Of a stretch of 46,246 nucleotides of DNA, positions 7,583 to 14,260 are shown in pieces. Positions within the stretch are counted from its first letter, which is position 1. Each line of letters starts with the position of its first letter. Location: contig CAOJGQ010000007.1 of the NCBI GenBank assembly GCA_948435375.1, positions 1 to 46,246 of the forward strand. The letters are read 5' to 3'. The notes beneath the pieces are model-generated. The model worked only from the letters and a program-made list of their open reading frames with translations. It was not told where the DNA came from and searched no databases. Position numbers and translations under genes: made by a program. The stretch comes from an uncultured Candidatus Saccharibacteria bacterium (GTDB lineage Bacteria; Patescibacteriota; Saccharimonadia; Saccharimonadales; Saccharimonadaceae).

Positions 7583-8311
7583 ATGAAAACGTCAGACCGT
7601 CCCGTCATCGGGATAATTTGCAAGTACACTACAGAAAACGTCAACCCACATAATATATCTTGTATGATTCGCCAAGAAGTCTTACAGGCTGTCATCGACT
7701 ACGACGCTCTACCTACCAGCATCGCTCTACCTCACAACCAGCGTCCTAGACAACCCAATGCCTCAACCTTCAACTGTTTAACGTCGCACGAACGCAAAAT
7801 CTTAGAAGCCCAAATCATGCGTTGCGACGGCCTCATTTTCCAAGGTGGTCAGAAAATCACTGATTTTGAAAACGAAGCTGCTCTTTTTGCTCATCGCAAA
7901 AATATTCCCGCCCTCGGTTTCTGTTCTGGGCAAACCGTCATGGCCAGTATCGACACTATTGAAATAGCCAATGTCGACCCATGCGTACACAATATTCCGC
8001 ACCAAGATTACGTTCATTCAGCCAGTGTCATACCTGATACACTTTTTCATCGCATCATCGGTAAATTAGTATACGTCGTCAATTCGCGTCATTCCAAAGC
8101 CATCGTGTCTTGTTCCAAATTGAAGATTTCATCAATCGACAGCGACGGCAATGCCGAAGTGATTGAAGATCCTTCGCGAGACTTCTATCTCGGTACCCGC
8201 TTTCACCCCGAATCGCTCTATCAAACCGACCCAGTCATGGATAGTATCTTTACCGCTTTCATCAAAGCAGCCAATTCTTATCATATAGCAAAATCTCAAG
8301 ACACCGTTTAG
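7583..8311 (+). CDS. Class I glutamine amidotransferase-like hydrolase (peptidase C26 type)
   Basis: The protein matches the gamma-glutamyl hydrolase/PuuD-like branch of class I glutamine amidotransferases. It opens with RPVIGII, has FQGGQKI in the oxyanion region, the nucleophile Cys114 in LGFCSGQTV, and the His208/Glu210 pair in TRFHPES. It probably cleaves a gamma-glutamyl amide bond in the cytoplasm; the substrate is unknown. It has its own promoter, an AGGGGG ribosome-binding site, and a terminator that contains the stop codon. At 242 aa its length is normal for the family. Confidence 0.85.
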   Translation: MKTSDRPVIGIICKYTTENVNPHNISCMIRQEVLQAVIDYDALPTSIALPHNQRPRQPNASTFNCLTSHERKILEAQIMRCDGLIFQGGQKITDFENEAALFAHRKNIPALGFCSGQTVMASIDTIEIANVDPCVHNIPHQDYVHSASVIPDTLFHRIIGKLVYVVNSRHSKAIVSCSKLKISSIDSDGNAEVIEDPSRDFYLGTRFHPESLYQTDPVMDSIFTAFIKAANSYHIAKSQDTV

Positions 8312-8323
8312 GTGTCTTTTTCT
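8298..8323 (+). terminator. Rho-independent terminator overlapping a stop codon
   Basis: AAGACACC, loop GTTTA and GGTGTCTT, followed by TTTTTC. The TAG stop of the upstream gene spans the loop and stem. Confidence 0.88.
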
Positions 8324-8326
8324 TTT

Positions 8327-8369
8327 CTGGCACTCAACTATTGCAAGTGCTAATTTTGTGTGTTATATT
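8327..8369 (+). promoter_or_regulatory. CIRCE operator overlapping the groES promoter
   Basis: CTGGCACTC (8327-8335), nine bases, and AAGTGCTAA (8345-8353) form a CIRCE inverted repeat, the HrcA site. It overlaps TTGCAA (8341-8346), a 17-base spacer and TATATT (8364-8369). HrcA repression of the chaperonin genes is the known role; hrcA itself is not in the window. Confidence 0.85.
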
Positions 8370-8399
8370 AGAGTTACGAAAGGAGTTAAAGAGTTAATT

Positions 8400-8654
8400 A
8401 TGCAACTAAAACCATTATCTGACCGCATCGTCGCCAAAAAAGAGGAAGAGGTCACCCAAACTAAATCTGGCATCCTCCTCGGTGAAGCCAAAGAAAAACC
8501 AGCCTACGCCGTCGTCGAATCCGTTGGTCCCGATGTCAAAGTCGTCAAAAAAGGCGACAAAATCGTCTACAAAAACTATTCCACCACCGACATCAAACTC
8601 GACGACACCGACTACATCATCGTCAAAGAAGAAGACGTCCTGGCGACAATCTAA
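8400..8654 (+). CDS. groES: Co-chaperonin GroES
   Basis: This 84-aa protein forms the seven-membered lid of the GroEL cage. The sequence starts with LKPLSDRIVAKK, has the mobile-loop region around TQTKSGILLGEA, and ends with YIIVKEEDVLATI, all typical of GroES. I chose the ATG at 8400 because it begins the conserved LKPL strand; the upstream in-frame codons fall in the promoter and leader. It is co-regulated with groEL through the CIRCE promoter, although the two genes are separated by an unusually long 302-base structured gap. Confidence 0.97.
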   Translation: MQLKPLSDRIVAKKEEEVTQTKSGILLGEAKEKPAYAVVESVGPDVKVVKKGDKIVYKNYSTTDIKLDDTDYIIVKEEDVLATI

Positions 8655-8669
8655 ACCACATCCAAGATC

Positions 8670-8694
8670 GAACTTGTAACGCCGTTACAAGTTC
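8670..8694. repeat. 25-bp near-perfect palindrome, copy 1
   Basis: The arm GAACTTGTAACG is followed after a single C by its exact complement. Related copies lie at 11228-11252 and 15483-15505. No T-tract follows, so it is not a standard terminator; it could be a protein-binding site or a processed hairpin in the groES-groEL mRNA. Confidence 0.75.
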
Positions 8695-8742
8695 ACTCCA
8701 AAATTACCCCAGTAATTTCGTCCTTTATCATCGTTTACTAGA

Positions 8743-8937
8743 TCAGTTCCACTAGTTTTTCAGCCTAAACTTTGCGGAATATAAAAGAGTTGAGCCTAAG
8801 ATTTCTCTTTCGATTTTAGCAAAAGTCAGCGTGGTTACGCCCACGGAACTTTTGCGCCCTTCGGGAAAATCGAAAGGGGAATCCTAGCGCGAAACTCCCG
8901 ATTCCGCAAAGCTTAGGTTGAAAAACAGTTCAACTGA
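8743..8937. ncRNA. Rod-like inverted repeat between groES and groEL; possible structured RNA
   Basis: The outer arms 8755-8780 and 8901-8926 pair at 24 of 26 positions, and TCAGTT/AACTGA extends them. An unpaired middle follows, then CTTTCGATTTT (8807-8817) pairs with 8866-8876, GCAAAAGT (8819-8826) with 8848-8855, and CGTGG with CCACG at the tip. A closing stem, central bubble and terminal stem of about 180 bases is the topology of 6S RNA, but I see no sequence proof. It could also be an mRNA processing element or a small mobile palindrome. No protein gene fits here. Confidence 0.4.
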
Positions 8938-8956
8938 ATTAATCAAGGAATTATAA

Positions 8957-10573
8957 ATGGCCAAAAAAATTTTCTACACCAACGAAGCCCGCGACAAAGT
9001 TTTGAGCGGCGCCAAACAACTTTATGACGCTGTGAAAGTCACTTTCGGCCCCAAAGGTCAAAACGTCGTGATCGAAAAGTCCTACGGCGCCCCCACCATC
9101 ACCCATGACGGCGTCACCGTCGCTGAAGCCGTCGACCTCGGCTCAACCGAAGACAACCTCGGCGAGCAAATCGGCGCTAAATTGATCAAATCCGCCGCCG
9201 AAAAACTTAACAAAGTCGCCGGCGATGGTACGACAACTGTTACCGTTCTAACTTATAACATCCTCAGCGAAGCCAACAAGCTCATCGCCGCTGGCGTGAA
9301 CCCCATGGAACTCCGCAAGGGGATCGAAGCCGCTGGCGCCGAAATCATCAAAGGCATTGAAAAATCCGCCGAAAAAATCGCTGGCGACGACAAAAAAGTC
9401 GCCGAAGTCGCCTCAATTTCCGCTGGCGACGCCGAAATCGGTCAACTCATCGCCGACGTTATCAGCAAAATCGGCAAAGACGGCGTCGTAACAGTCGAAC
9501 AGGGTCAAGGTCTCGAAATGGAACAAGAAATCGTCGAAGGCTTCACCTATGACAAAGGCTTTTCTTCTCCTTTCTTCATTACCGACACCAATCGCCAAGA
9601 AGCCGTTTTCGAGAAACCACTCGTCCTCATTACTGACAAAAAGATCAGCAGCGCCCAGGAACTCCTCCCCATCCTTGAGCAATGCGCTCAGGCTGGAAAG
9701 AAAGATCTCGTCATTATCGCCGAAGAAGTCGAAGGCGAAGCGCTCTCCGTTCTCGTCCTCAACAAGCTCAAAGGTGTCTTCAACACTCTCGTTCTCAAGG
9801 CTCCGTCTTTCGGCGACCGTCGCAAAGAAATCATGGAAGACATCGCTATCTTGACCGACGCTACAGTCGTCTCTAGCGACCGCGGCATGAAACTCGAAGA
9901 AGTTGGCATGGAAGTACTTGGTTCATGTGGTAAAGTCATCGCCACCAAAGACGAAACCACCATTATCAAAGGTACTGGCGATAAAAAAGCCGTTACTGCC
10001 CGTATCGAGCTCATTCAAAGCCAGACCAAACTCGCCAAATCCGACTACGAGCGCAGCGAACTCGAGAAACGCGCTGCCGCCCTGCTCGGCAAGGTCGCCA
10101 TTATTAAAGTTGGTGGTGCTTCCGAAGCTGAAATCGACGAAAAGAAATTCCGTGTCGACGACGCCGTCGCCGCTACTAAGGCCGCCCTTGTCGAAGGTAT
10201 CGTTACTGGTGGTGGTGTCACTCTTGTCAATCTTGCAGCTAACCTCAAAGCCGATAATGATGGCGCTAAAATCGTCAAAAAAGCCCTCACCGCACCGTTT
10301 ATTCACATCATGGAAAATGCTGGCTTAAACTCCCAGGCTCTTCTCGCCGAAGTAGAAAAAGCTAAGGCTGGTCAGGGAATCAACGTCATGGAACCAGAAA
10401 AAGGTCTCGTCGATCTGAAGAAATCTGGCGTCATCGATCCCGCCAAAGTGACGAAAGAAGCCGTCCAAAGCGCGACCAGTATCGCCGCCACCGCCATCAC
10501 CATGGGTGCACTCATCGTCGACATCCCAGAAAAGCAAGCTTCTGCTACTCCTGATATGGGCGGCATGTATTAA
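8957..10573 (+). CDS. groEL: Chaperonin GroEL
   Basis: This 538-aa ATPase subunit forms the double-ring protein-folding cage. Family hallmarks are GPKGQNVVIEKS near the N-terminus, the ATP-binding AGDGTTTVTVL, the apical-domain substrate region, the closing AAVEEG-like segment (AALVEGIVTGGGVTLV) and a Gly/Met-rich tail ending GGMY. The start is preceded by AAGGAATT. The C-terminal GGM tail is short. It follows groES but lies 302 bases away, after the rod-like repeat, and ends at a strong hairpin. Confidence 0.99.
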   Translation: MAKKIFYTNEARDKVLSGAKQLYDAVKVTFGPKGQNVVIEKSYGAPTITHDGVTVAEAVDLGSTEDNLGEQIGAKLIKSAAEKLNKVAGDGTTTVTVLTYNILSEANKLIAAGVNPMELRKGIEAAGAEIIKGIEKSAEKIAGDDKKVAEVASISAGDAEIGQLIADVISKIGKDGVVTVEQGQGLEMEQEIVEGFTYDKGFSSPFFITDTNRQEAVFEKPLVLITDKKISSAQELLPILEQCAQAGKKDLVIIAEEVEGEALSVLVLNKLKGVFNTLVLKAPSFGDRRKEIMEDIAILTDATVVSSDRGMKLEEVGMEVLGSCGKVIATKDETTIIKGTGDKKAVTARIELIQSQTKLAKSDYERSELEKRAAALLGKVAIIKVGGASEAEIDEKKFRVDDAVAATKAALVEGIVTGGGVTLVNLAANLKADNDGAKIVKKALTAPFIHIMENAGLNSQALLAEVEKAKAGQGINVMEPEKGLVDLKKSGVIDPAKVTKEAVQSATSIAATAITMGALIVDIPEKQASATPDMGGMY

Positions 10574-10594
10574 AATCCAAACCCAATTTCCGAA

Positions 10595-10621
10595 AAGTAG
10601 CCCCGCCTAGGGGCTACTTAC
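10595..10621 (+). terminator. groEL terminator hairpin
   Basis: AAGTAGCCCC, loop GCCTA and GGGGCTACTT. The downstream tract is only weakly T-rich. Confidence 0.7.
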
Positions 10622-10661
10622 TTTACCATAATGAAATCAATCATCATTATCAGACTCCCCC

Positions 10662-10690
10662 TTGACATCCTAAAGCTTTCCCCATACAAT
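10662..10690 (+). promoter_or_regulatory. Consensus-strength promoter of the peptide gene
   Basis: TTGACA (10662-10667), a 17-base spacer and TACAAT (10685-10690). It is one of the best promoters in the window, and it drives only a 24-codon gene. Confidence 0.85.
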
Positions 10691-10726
10691 ATCCCCCAGA
10701 GTTTTTACGAAAAAGGGGGTATTATC

Positions 10727-10801
10727 ATGCTAAACACAACTCAAAAACTCGATCCTTACGTTCAACATACCTTCTTCTGTCTTTCTTTAGACGACGAATA
10801 G
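10727..10801 (+). CDS. 24-aa peptide gene with its own promoter and terminator
   Basis: The frame begins MLNTTQKLDPYVQ, continues with HTFFCLSLDDE, and stops at TAG. It has an AAAAAGGGGGT ribosome-binding site six bases before the ATG, a near-consensus promoter, and a terminator that begins at the base after the stop codon. The product is neither hydrophobic enough for a type I toxin nor run-rich like an attenuator leader. A Cys, two Phe and an acidic tail are the only notable features. It shares the AGGGGG start region with the genes at 7583, 11928 and 18116. I do not recognise it; a signalling or modified peptide is possible. Confidence 0.6.
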   Translation: MLNTTQKLDPYVQHTFFCLSLDDE

Positions 10802-10826
10802 CCCTCGTATCGAGGGTTATTTTTAT
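10802..10826 (+). terminator. Terminator touching the peptide stop codon
   Basis: CCCTCG, loop TAT and CGAGGG, followed by TTATTTTTATT. Confidence 0.85.
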
Positions 10827-10830
10827 TAAA

Positions 10831-11038
10831 CTTCTCCCAATCTTCTATATATCTAACTCGTGGCGGGTACGTGAATATGGCTACTGGCTCTTTGAGGGTC
10901 GCGTGCGACGGTGGCGACTACTGGGGAGTCAGCGCCTACCCGTCGGAGCTCTATGCGTACTACCTCAATTTCAATAGCGCTAACGTCTTCCCGTCGCACG
11001 ACGACAATCGTTGGTACGGCTTTACGGTCCGTAAAGCC
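10831..11038 (+). repeat. Variable lectin-like cassette 2
   Basis: The CTATATATCTAACTCGTGG block (10845-10863) opens a frame encoding LTRGGYVNMATGSLR, DYWGVSAYPSELYAYYLNF and RWYGFTVRK. It shares the block from GGAGTCAGC to CTCTATGCG with cassette 5, and differs from cassettes 1 and 5 mainly in AAC/AAT-like codons. It has no start signal of its own. In frame it follows the TAG of the peptide gene at 10727. Its last 21 bases overlap cassette 3 on the other strand. Confidence 0.75.
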
Positions 11039-11212
11039 ATAAAAACGATTATAATAGGCCGACGGATAGACATAATCATTACTAAAATTAGTATAATAAA
11101 TATATTGATTAGAAGACGGATAAGCAGTGCTGGTCCAATTATAGCCACCATAACCCACATTTCTCATCGAACCATAAGTCAAACCAATATACCCGCCACG
11201 AGTTTTTTACAG
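11018..11212 (-). repeat. Variable lectin-like cassette 3 (head to tail-end with cassette 2)
   Basis: The minus-strand frame encodes TRGGYIGLTYGSMRNVG, NWTSTAYPSSNQYIYY, YVYPSAYYNRFYGFTDRK. It is the closest of the seven to the canonical W-S-S-T-A-Y pattern but lacks the CTATATATCTA block, keeping only ACTCGTGGCGGG. Codon third positions are AT-rich, unlike cassettes 1, 2 and 5, so it is probably an older or differently derived copy. Its 3' end meets that of cassette 2 in a nearly perfect palindrome at 11018-11038. Confidence 0.7.
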
Positions 11213-11222
11213 AGATAAAACC

Positions 11223-11780
11223 TCATCGAACTTGTAAAGCCTTTACAAGTTCAACCGCTTCCTTAAGAGTCGCCTCCCGATTCTCAACCGTTCCAAAATA
11301 GGGAACCATATTCTCCCGACAAAACTCCCGATTCGACCTATCATCCTCCGCCAAATCATAAAAATGTTCTATAAACTCCTCTTCCGTCCGACCATACAAA
11401 TAACTTTTCGGCCCAGCCTCTCGAATTGCTTGCCGAGCAATTTCCTCCAGCGATTTCTCTCCGTAGCCTAAACAAATCACCGTGTCATTTTTTCGTACGA
11501 GACGCATCACCTCCTCCACCCGCGCAAAACTCCCCTCCACTAACGTCGGATTTCCCGTCATGTTCGCATTCCAATCCGCAAATTCCACTATAAACTTCGG
11601 CAAAACTTCTCGTCTAGCTACACTCTCGCGATTTCCCATATCTAGCCCTGGCTGTACCCGAAGAAATCCATTCCGCACTGCTTCAAAAGATATAACGTTG
11701 AATTCTGGTTTTTCCGTCTTCAACATTCTCGCGAGTGTACTCTTGCCTGACGTCGGCACTCCCAAAATATACACATTCAT
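11223..11780 (-). CDS. Small P-loop ATPase/kinase, 185 aa
   Basis: The protein begins MNVYILGVPTSGKSTLARML, giving a Walker A (GVPTSGKST) at residues 7-15, and looks like an AAA_33/zeta-toxin-like nucleotide kinase fold. A DRSNREFCREN stretch may form the lid. ATG 11780 is preferred because translation upstream would run through a TATAAT box (11791-11796) and the family starts at this strand; AGGTAGG lies just ahead of it. The substrate is unknown. A similar P-loop protein is at 18116, which suggests two members of an accessory kinase group in this zone. The last codons overlap the 25-bp palindrome. Confidence 0.8.
   Translation of the reverse strand: MNVYILGVPTSGKSTLARMLKTEKPEFNVISFEAVRNGFLRVQPGLDMGNRESVARREVLPKFIVEFADWNANMTGNPTLVEGSFARVEEVMRLVRKNDTVICLGYGEKSLEEIARQAIREAGPKSYLYGRTEEEFIEHFYDLAEDDRSNREFCRENMVPYFGTVENREATLKEAVELVKALQVR
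11228..11252. repeat. 25-bp palindrome, copy 2
   Basis: The arm GAACTTGTAAAG is followed, after a central C, by its exact complement. Compared with the copy at 8670, matching changes in both arms keep the dyad intact. It lies inside the last codons of the kinase gene. Confidence 0.75.
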
Positions 11781-11870
11781 ACACCTACCTATTATAACTC
11801 CAATTCTCATCCCGAAACAGCCCTCAAAAAGAACGAGCGCCCCGCCAATCCCAAAAACTACCCCAGACAC

Positions 11871-11898
11871 TTGACATTTAGTAAAATTTCTATATAAT
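11871..11898 (+). promoter_or_regulatory. Promoter of the 181-aa membrane protein
   Basis: TTGACA (11871-11876), a 16-base spacer and TATAAT (11893-11898), then a leader with AAAGGGGGA before ATG 11928. Confidence 0.8.
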
Positions 11899-11927
11899 AT
11901 AGTACAAAAATACAAAGGGGGATTATT

Positions 11928-12473
11928 ATGTATTTCGATCTTTACGAAAATTATCTCATCAGGGAATATGGTTTTAAACGGCTTTTACCAAAAACACTTT
12001 GGTTTCTTCTCTCTATTGTCTTGCTTTTCGTCTATGTCATCTCGTGGGAAATCGTGTCTAGTCTAGGTAAAATAGGTACCATTGCGTGTGTCACTAGCTC
12101 CACAACACTCTTCCTAACCGAATTCAGAAGAACATTTAGAAAATTCCAAGACTATTACGCCTGCCAAGAGGACGAAAACGGCAACCTAATTTTAAACCCT
12201 CGAACGACTAAAAAAGGGCATCTTCGCGCCGGGATGATGATTTGCTATCTTCCTGACCCAGACGCCCCCGACACGCTCGTTCTCGAGAATATCAAAGTTA
12301 AAGGCTCAGTCCTTATTGCCGACAAGTGCACACTCCTCCGCCCGAATCGCAAACCGATAGTTACCGAAGACTATGTGCAGCAACTTGCCAAAAAACCAAA
12401 AAAGCAAAAAACAAAAACCATTAAACCCTCAAAGCAATTTTTGTTAGAAAATTGCCCAATAGACCAGTGTTAG
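11928..12473 (+). CDS. Small membrane protein, two transmembrane helices
   Basis: This unrecognised 181-aa protein has an N-terminal amphipathic stretch and two adjacent hydrophobic segments at about residues 25-45 and 48-65. A soluble C-terminal domain follows, ending in a Lys-rich linker (AKKPKKQKTK) and a CPIDQC tail with two Cys. It has a strong promoter, an AGGGGG ribosome-binding site, and a terminator whose loop holds the TAG stop. No neighbour suggests a role. Confidence 0.8.
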   Translation: MYFDLYENYLIREYGFKRLLPKTLWFLLSIVLLFVYVISWEIVSSLGKIGTIACVTSSTTLFLTEFRRTFRKFQDYYACQEDENGNLILNPRTTKKGHLRAGMMICYLPDPDAPDTLVLENIKVKGSVLIADKCTLLRPNRKPIVTEDYVQQLAKKPKKQKTKTIKPSKQFLLENCPIDQC

Positions 12474-12491
12474 TTATACTGGTCTATTTTT
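12459..12491 (+). terminator. Strong terminator containing the stop codon
   Basis: AATAGACCAGT pairs with ACTGGTCTATT around a short loop that contains TAG, followed by TTTTC. Confidence 0.9.
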
Positions 12492-12577
12492 CGTTTCCAA
12501 CCCACAAACCTACTCATCACGACTATTACCAACCCCGATTCTCATCATTCCACCCCCATCATCCTATCCACCACCCA

Positions 12578-12607
12578 ACCAAAAATCTCCCCTCACGGAG
12601 AGACTTT
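12578..12607 (-). terminator. Terminator of the 151-aa gene
   Basis: On the minus strand TCTCTCC, loop GTGA and GGGGAGA are followed by TTTTTGG. Confidence 0.75.
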
Positions 12608-12628
12608 TGGAATTTATCAAGATTCTCT

Positions 12629-13084
12629 TTAGAGGCTCATTTCGTCAATCGAATTGATGAGATAAAGCAGGGAATCAGCCCGAATCTTATCATCACGAAT
12701 CTGACGAGCTGCTTCATAAGCTGGCGCAATCACTGCCTTGTCACGCATCGAGTTCAACATTTCCTGATAGAGCAAGAAACGCTTCTCCGGCTCAACCTCA
12801 ACCCGGTCCATAATCGGGAAGAGTTCCTTCAAAGCCGCTTCCTTTACTTTCGAAATATCAGCACCGTAACCCATCGCACGACCAAATCCACCCATTGCTG
12901 CCGCAGCTGACGGCATAGCCATCGGCTGAACTGGAGCAGTTGGCAATTTCATTGTACTTTGCGCAGCTGGCATCATTGGAGCCGCAGCCTGAGCAGCCGG
13001 CTTCGGACCGTTGGAACCACCCTTCTGAGTGATTTCATCGATTGCCCGCTGCAGATCGTTGTCTTTGTTACGATTTTGGTTCAT
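12629..13084 (-). CDS. Hypothetical protein with Ala/Pro/Met-rich linker, 151 aa
   Basis: The N-terminal 25 residues are polar (a helix-forming DLQRAIDEITQK). A low-complexity linker rich in Ala, Pro and Met spans about residues 29-70, and a helical C-terminal domain of about 80 residues contains ELFPIMDRVEVEPEKRFLLYQEMLN. There is no signal peptide. An AAGGTGGG ribosome-binding site lies upstream. I do not recognise the family; the layout suggests a tethered protein-protein interaction domain. A TATAAT box at 13145-13150 gives it its own promoter. Confidence 0.8.
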   Translation of the reverse strand: MNQNRNKDNDLQRAIDEITQKGGSNGPKPAAQAAAPMMPAAQSTMKLPTAPVQPMAMPSAAAAMGGFGRAMGYGADISKVKEAALKELFPIMDRVEVEPEKRFLLYQEMLNSMRDKAVIAPAYEAARQIRDDKIRADSLLYLINSIDEMSL

Positions 13085-13144
13085 ATCGGTTTCCCACCTT
13101 CTTTTAATGTTTTACCTATTATTACATGACTGTATATAACCCCC

Positions 13145-13150
13145 ATTATA
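13145..13150 (-). promoter_or_regulatory. -10 box of the 151-aa gene
   Basis: TATAAT on the minus strand, about 60 bases before ATG 13084. No clear -35 is visible. Confidence 0.5.
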
Positions 13151-13161
13151 CAGCAACTTTT

Positions 13162-13620
13162 CTAAATCCGCAAGAACTTTATTAGTTTATCCAACAAGTC
13201 AAGCTCCACATTTTCCATCGGCAATCGTCGCCCAAACGCATCGACAATCTCCTCACCCTGCGTCTCAGGGAAGAACACTCGCATCCGCGGCGAAAATCGC
13301 TTCCGTGGCGTCAGCACGATCGAAAAATGCCCATTCTCATTCATAATCCCAAACGCCTTAAATTCCGCAAAACTATGTTTCGTCTGCCCCTCAGTCAAAC
13401 CATCATTATCGAGGGTATATTTTATTAACCGCGGCGGTCGCATCGCATAAATCAAAAGCGCCACCACGCTCAAAACAACCACCAACAAAAAGGTCCAAGC
13501 CTGCAACAAAACCGCCAGCCCGACAAGGACCAGCCCCGCTGCTACCAAACCAATATACCACCCTCTTGTTTTATCGCGTACAATATATTCTTCCGCTTCC
13601 CAAGTTATTGTCCCTGCCAT
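13162..13620 (-). CDS. Membrane protein with two TM helices and a PH-like C-terminal domain
   Basis: This 152-aa protein has a short N-terminal beta segment (TITWEAEEYIVRDKTRGWY), two helices at about residues 21-60 separated by a tight turn, and a C-terminal region with alternating strands (LIKYTLDNDGL, FKAFGIMNENGHFSIVLTP). This pattern is seen in small bacterial PH-like membrane proteins; the match is by layout only. ATG 13620 lies 6 bases after TATAAT (13627-13632), so it is probably leaderless. Confidence 0.8.
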   Translation of the reverse strand: MAGTITWEAEEYIVRDKTRGWYIGLVAAGLVLVGLAVLLQAWTFLLVVVLSVVALLIYAMRPPRLIKYTLDNDGLTEGQTKHSFAEFKAFGIMNENGHFSIVLTPRKRFSPRMRVFFPETQGEEIVDAFGRRLPMENVELDLLDKLIKFLRI

Positions 13621-13726
13621 ATAATTATTATATCACACTTCGCCAAAGCTTCATGTTTACATTGTTTTTCAAATCTCACCCGAGTTATTATCGCTTTTCG
13701 CCAAAGTATGCTATAATTATCCCATT

Positions 13727-13819
13727 GGAGGGTTACCCAAGTGGCTGAAGGGGACGGTTTGCTAAATCGTTAGTCTGGGGAGACCTGGAGCGGGAGTTCG
13801 AATCTCCCACCCTCCGCCA
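13727..13819 (+). tRNA. tRNA-Ser(GCT)
   Basis: This is a class II tRNA with acceptor GGAGGGT/ACCCTCC, anticodon loop with GCT (reads AGC/AGU), a long variable arm and T-loop TTCGAAT, with CCA encoded. A TATAAT box (13712-13717) is just upstream. Its 3' end is duplicated at 13926-13943. Confidence 0.95.
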
Positions 13820-13820
13820 G
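13803..13820. repeat. attachment-site-like repeat, copy in tRNA-Ser
   Basis: An 18-bp block TCTCCCACCCTCCGCCAG at the tRNA 3' end is repeated exactly at 13926-13943. A tRNA 3' end is the classical target of tyrosine integrases. Confidence 0.75.
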
Positions 13821-13864
13821 GAGTATAAAAATTACTATGCGCCAGCATGGTTATTTTTATACTC
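13821..13864 (+). terminator. Terminator-like hairpin after tRNA-Ser
   Basis: GAGTATAAAAAT pairs exactly with ATTTTTATACTC across a 20-base loop. Confidence 0.65.
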
Positions 13865-13925
13865 TTCGTCAGAAGAGTAGGGAATTCGAACTCGAGTTCG
13901 TTATCGAGCGTAGCGAAATTACTTT

Positions 13926-13943
13926 TCTCCCACCCTCCGCCAG
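13926..13943. repeat. attachment-site-like repeat, second copy
   Basis: This is an exact 18-bp copy of the tRNA-Ser 3' end, 123 bases downstream. The two TAG-interrupted genes begin immediately to its right, so it may be the left boundary of an integrated element. Confidence 0.7.
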
Positions 13944-13945
13944 CA

Positions 13946-14257
13946 CTACTTACTTCTATCCTTATAATAATACCCTATAACAAACCCCAGCGAGGAACCC
14001 AACAGAGATCCAACTGCACTTAATATTTTTATCACCGAATCCACATCTCGACCCGAAATCTAAGTAAGCACAATTGCGCCTATCAACAAAAAATGTCCGC
14101 TCAATATTATCAGCGCAAAAAGCGAACGCCAATCATCCTTAGTTCTTTTTGTCTTTGTGTTAGCCTACTTCTGTAATTTCTGAAACGCATCATCACTTAG
14201 CATGTGAAGACTGTCATTTTGCCCACCCTCAGTTATGCGCTGAGGATCTTTATTCAT
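13946..14257 (-). pseudogene. Small membrane-protein gene interrupted only by TAG (2 in-frame)
   Basis: Reading from ATG 14257 on the minus strand gives a 103-codon frame with TAG at codons 31 (14165-14167) and 66 (14060-14062) and no TAA or TGA. The translation has a polar N-terminus (MNKDPQRITEGGQND), a first hydrophobic helix (LFALIILSGHFLLIGAIVLT) and a second (ILSAVGSLLGSSLGFVIGYY), then KDRSK and TAG. The holin-like two-helix layout is still intact. Each TAG is one transition from CAG, the main Gln codon in these two genes, whereas surrounding genes prefer CAA. It is either a recoded phage or plasmid gene, or a recent pseudogene. Confidence 0.6.
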
Positions 14258-14260
14258 CTA

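Noticed and set aside
8701-8718. AAATTAC/GTAATTT hairpin as the groES terminator
   Set aside because: It is short and AT-rich without a T-tract; groEL needs readthrough unless it has its own promoter, which I cannot identify.
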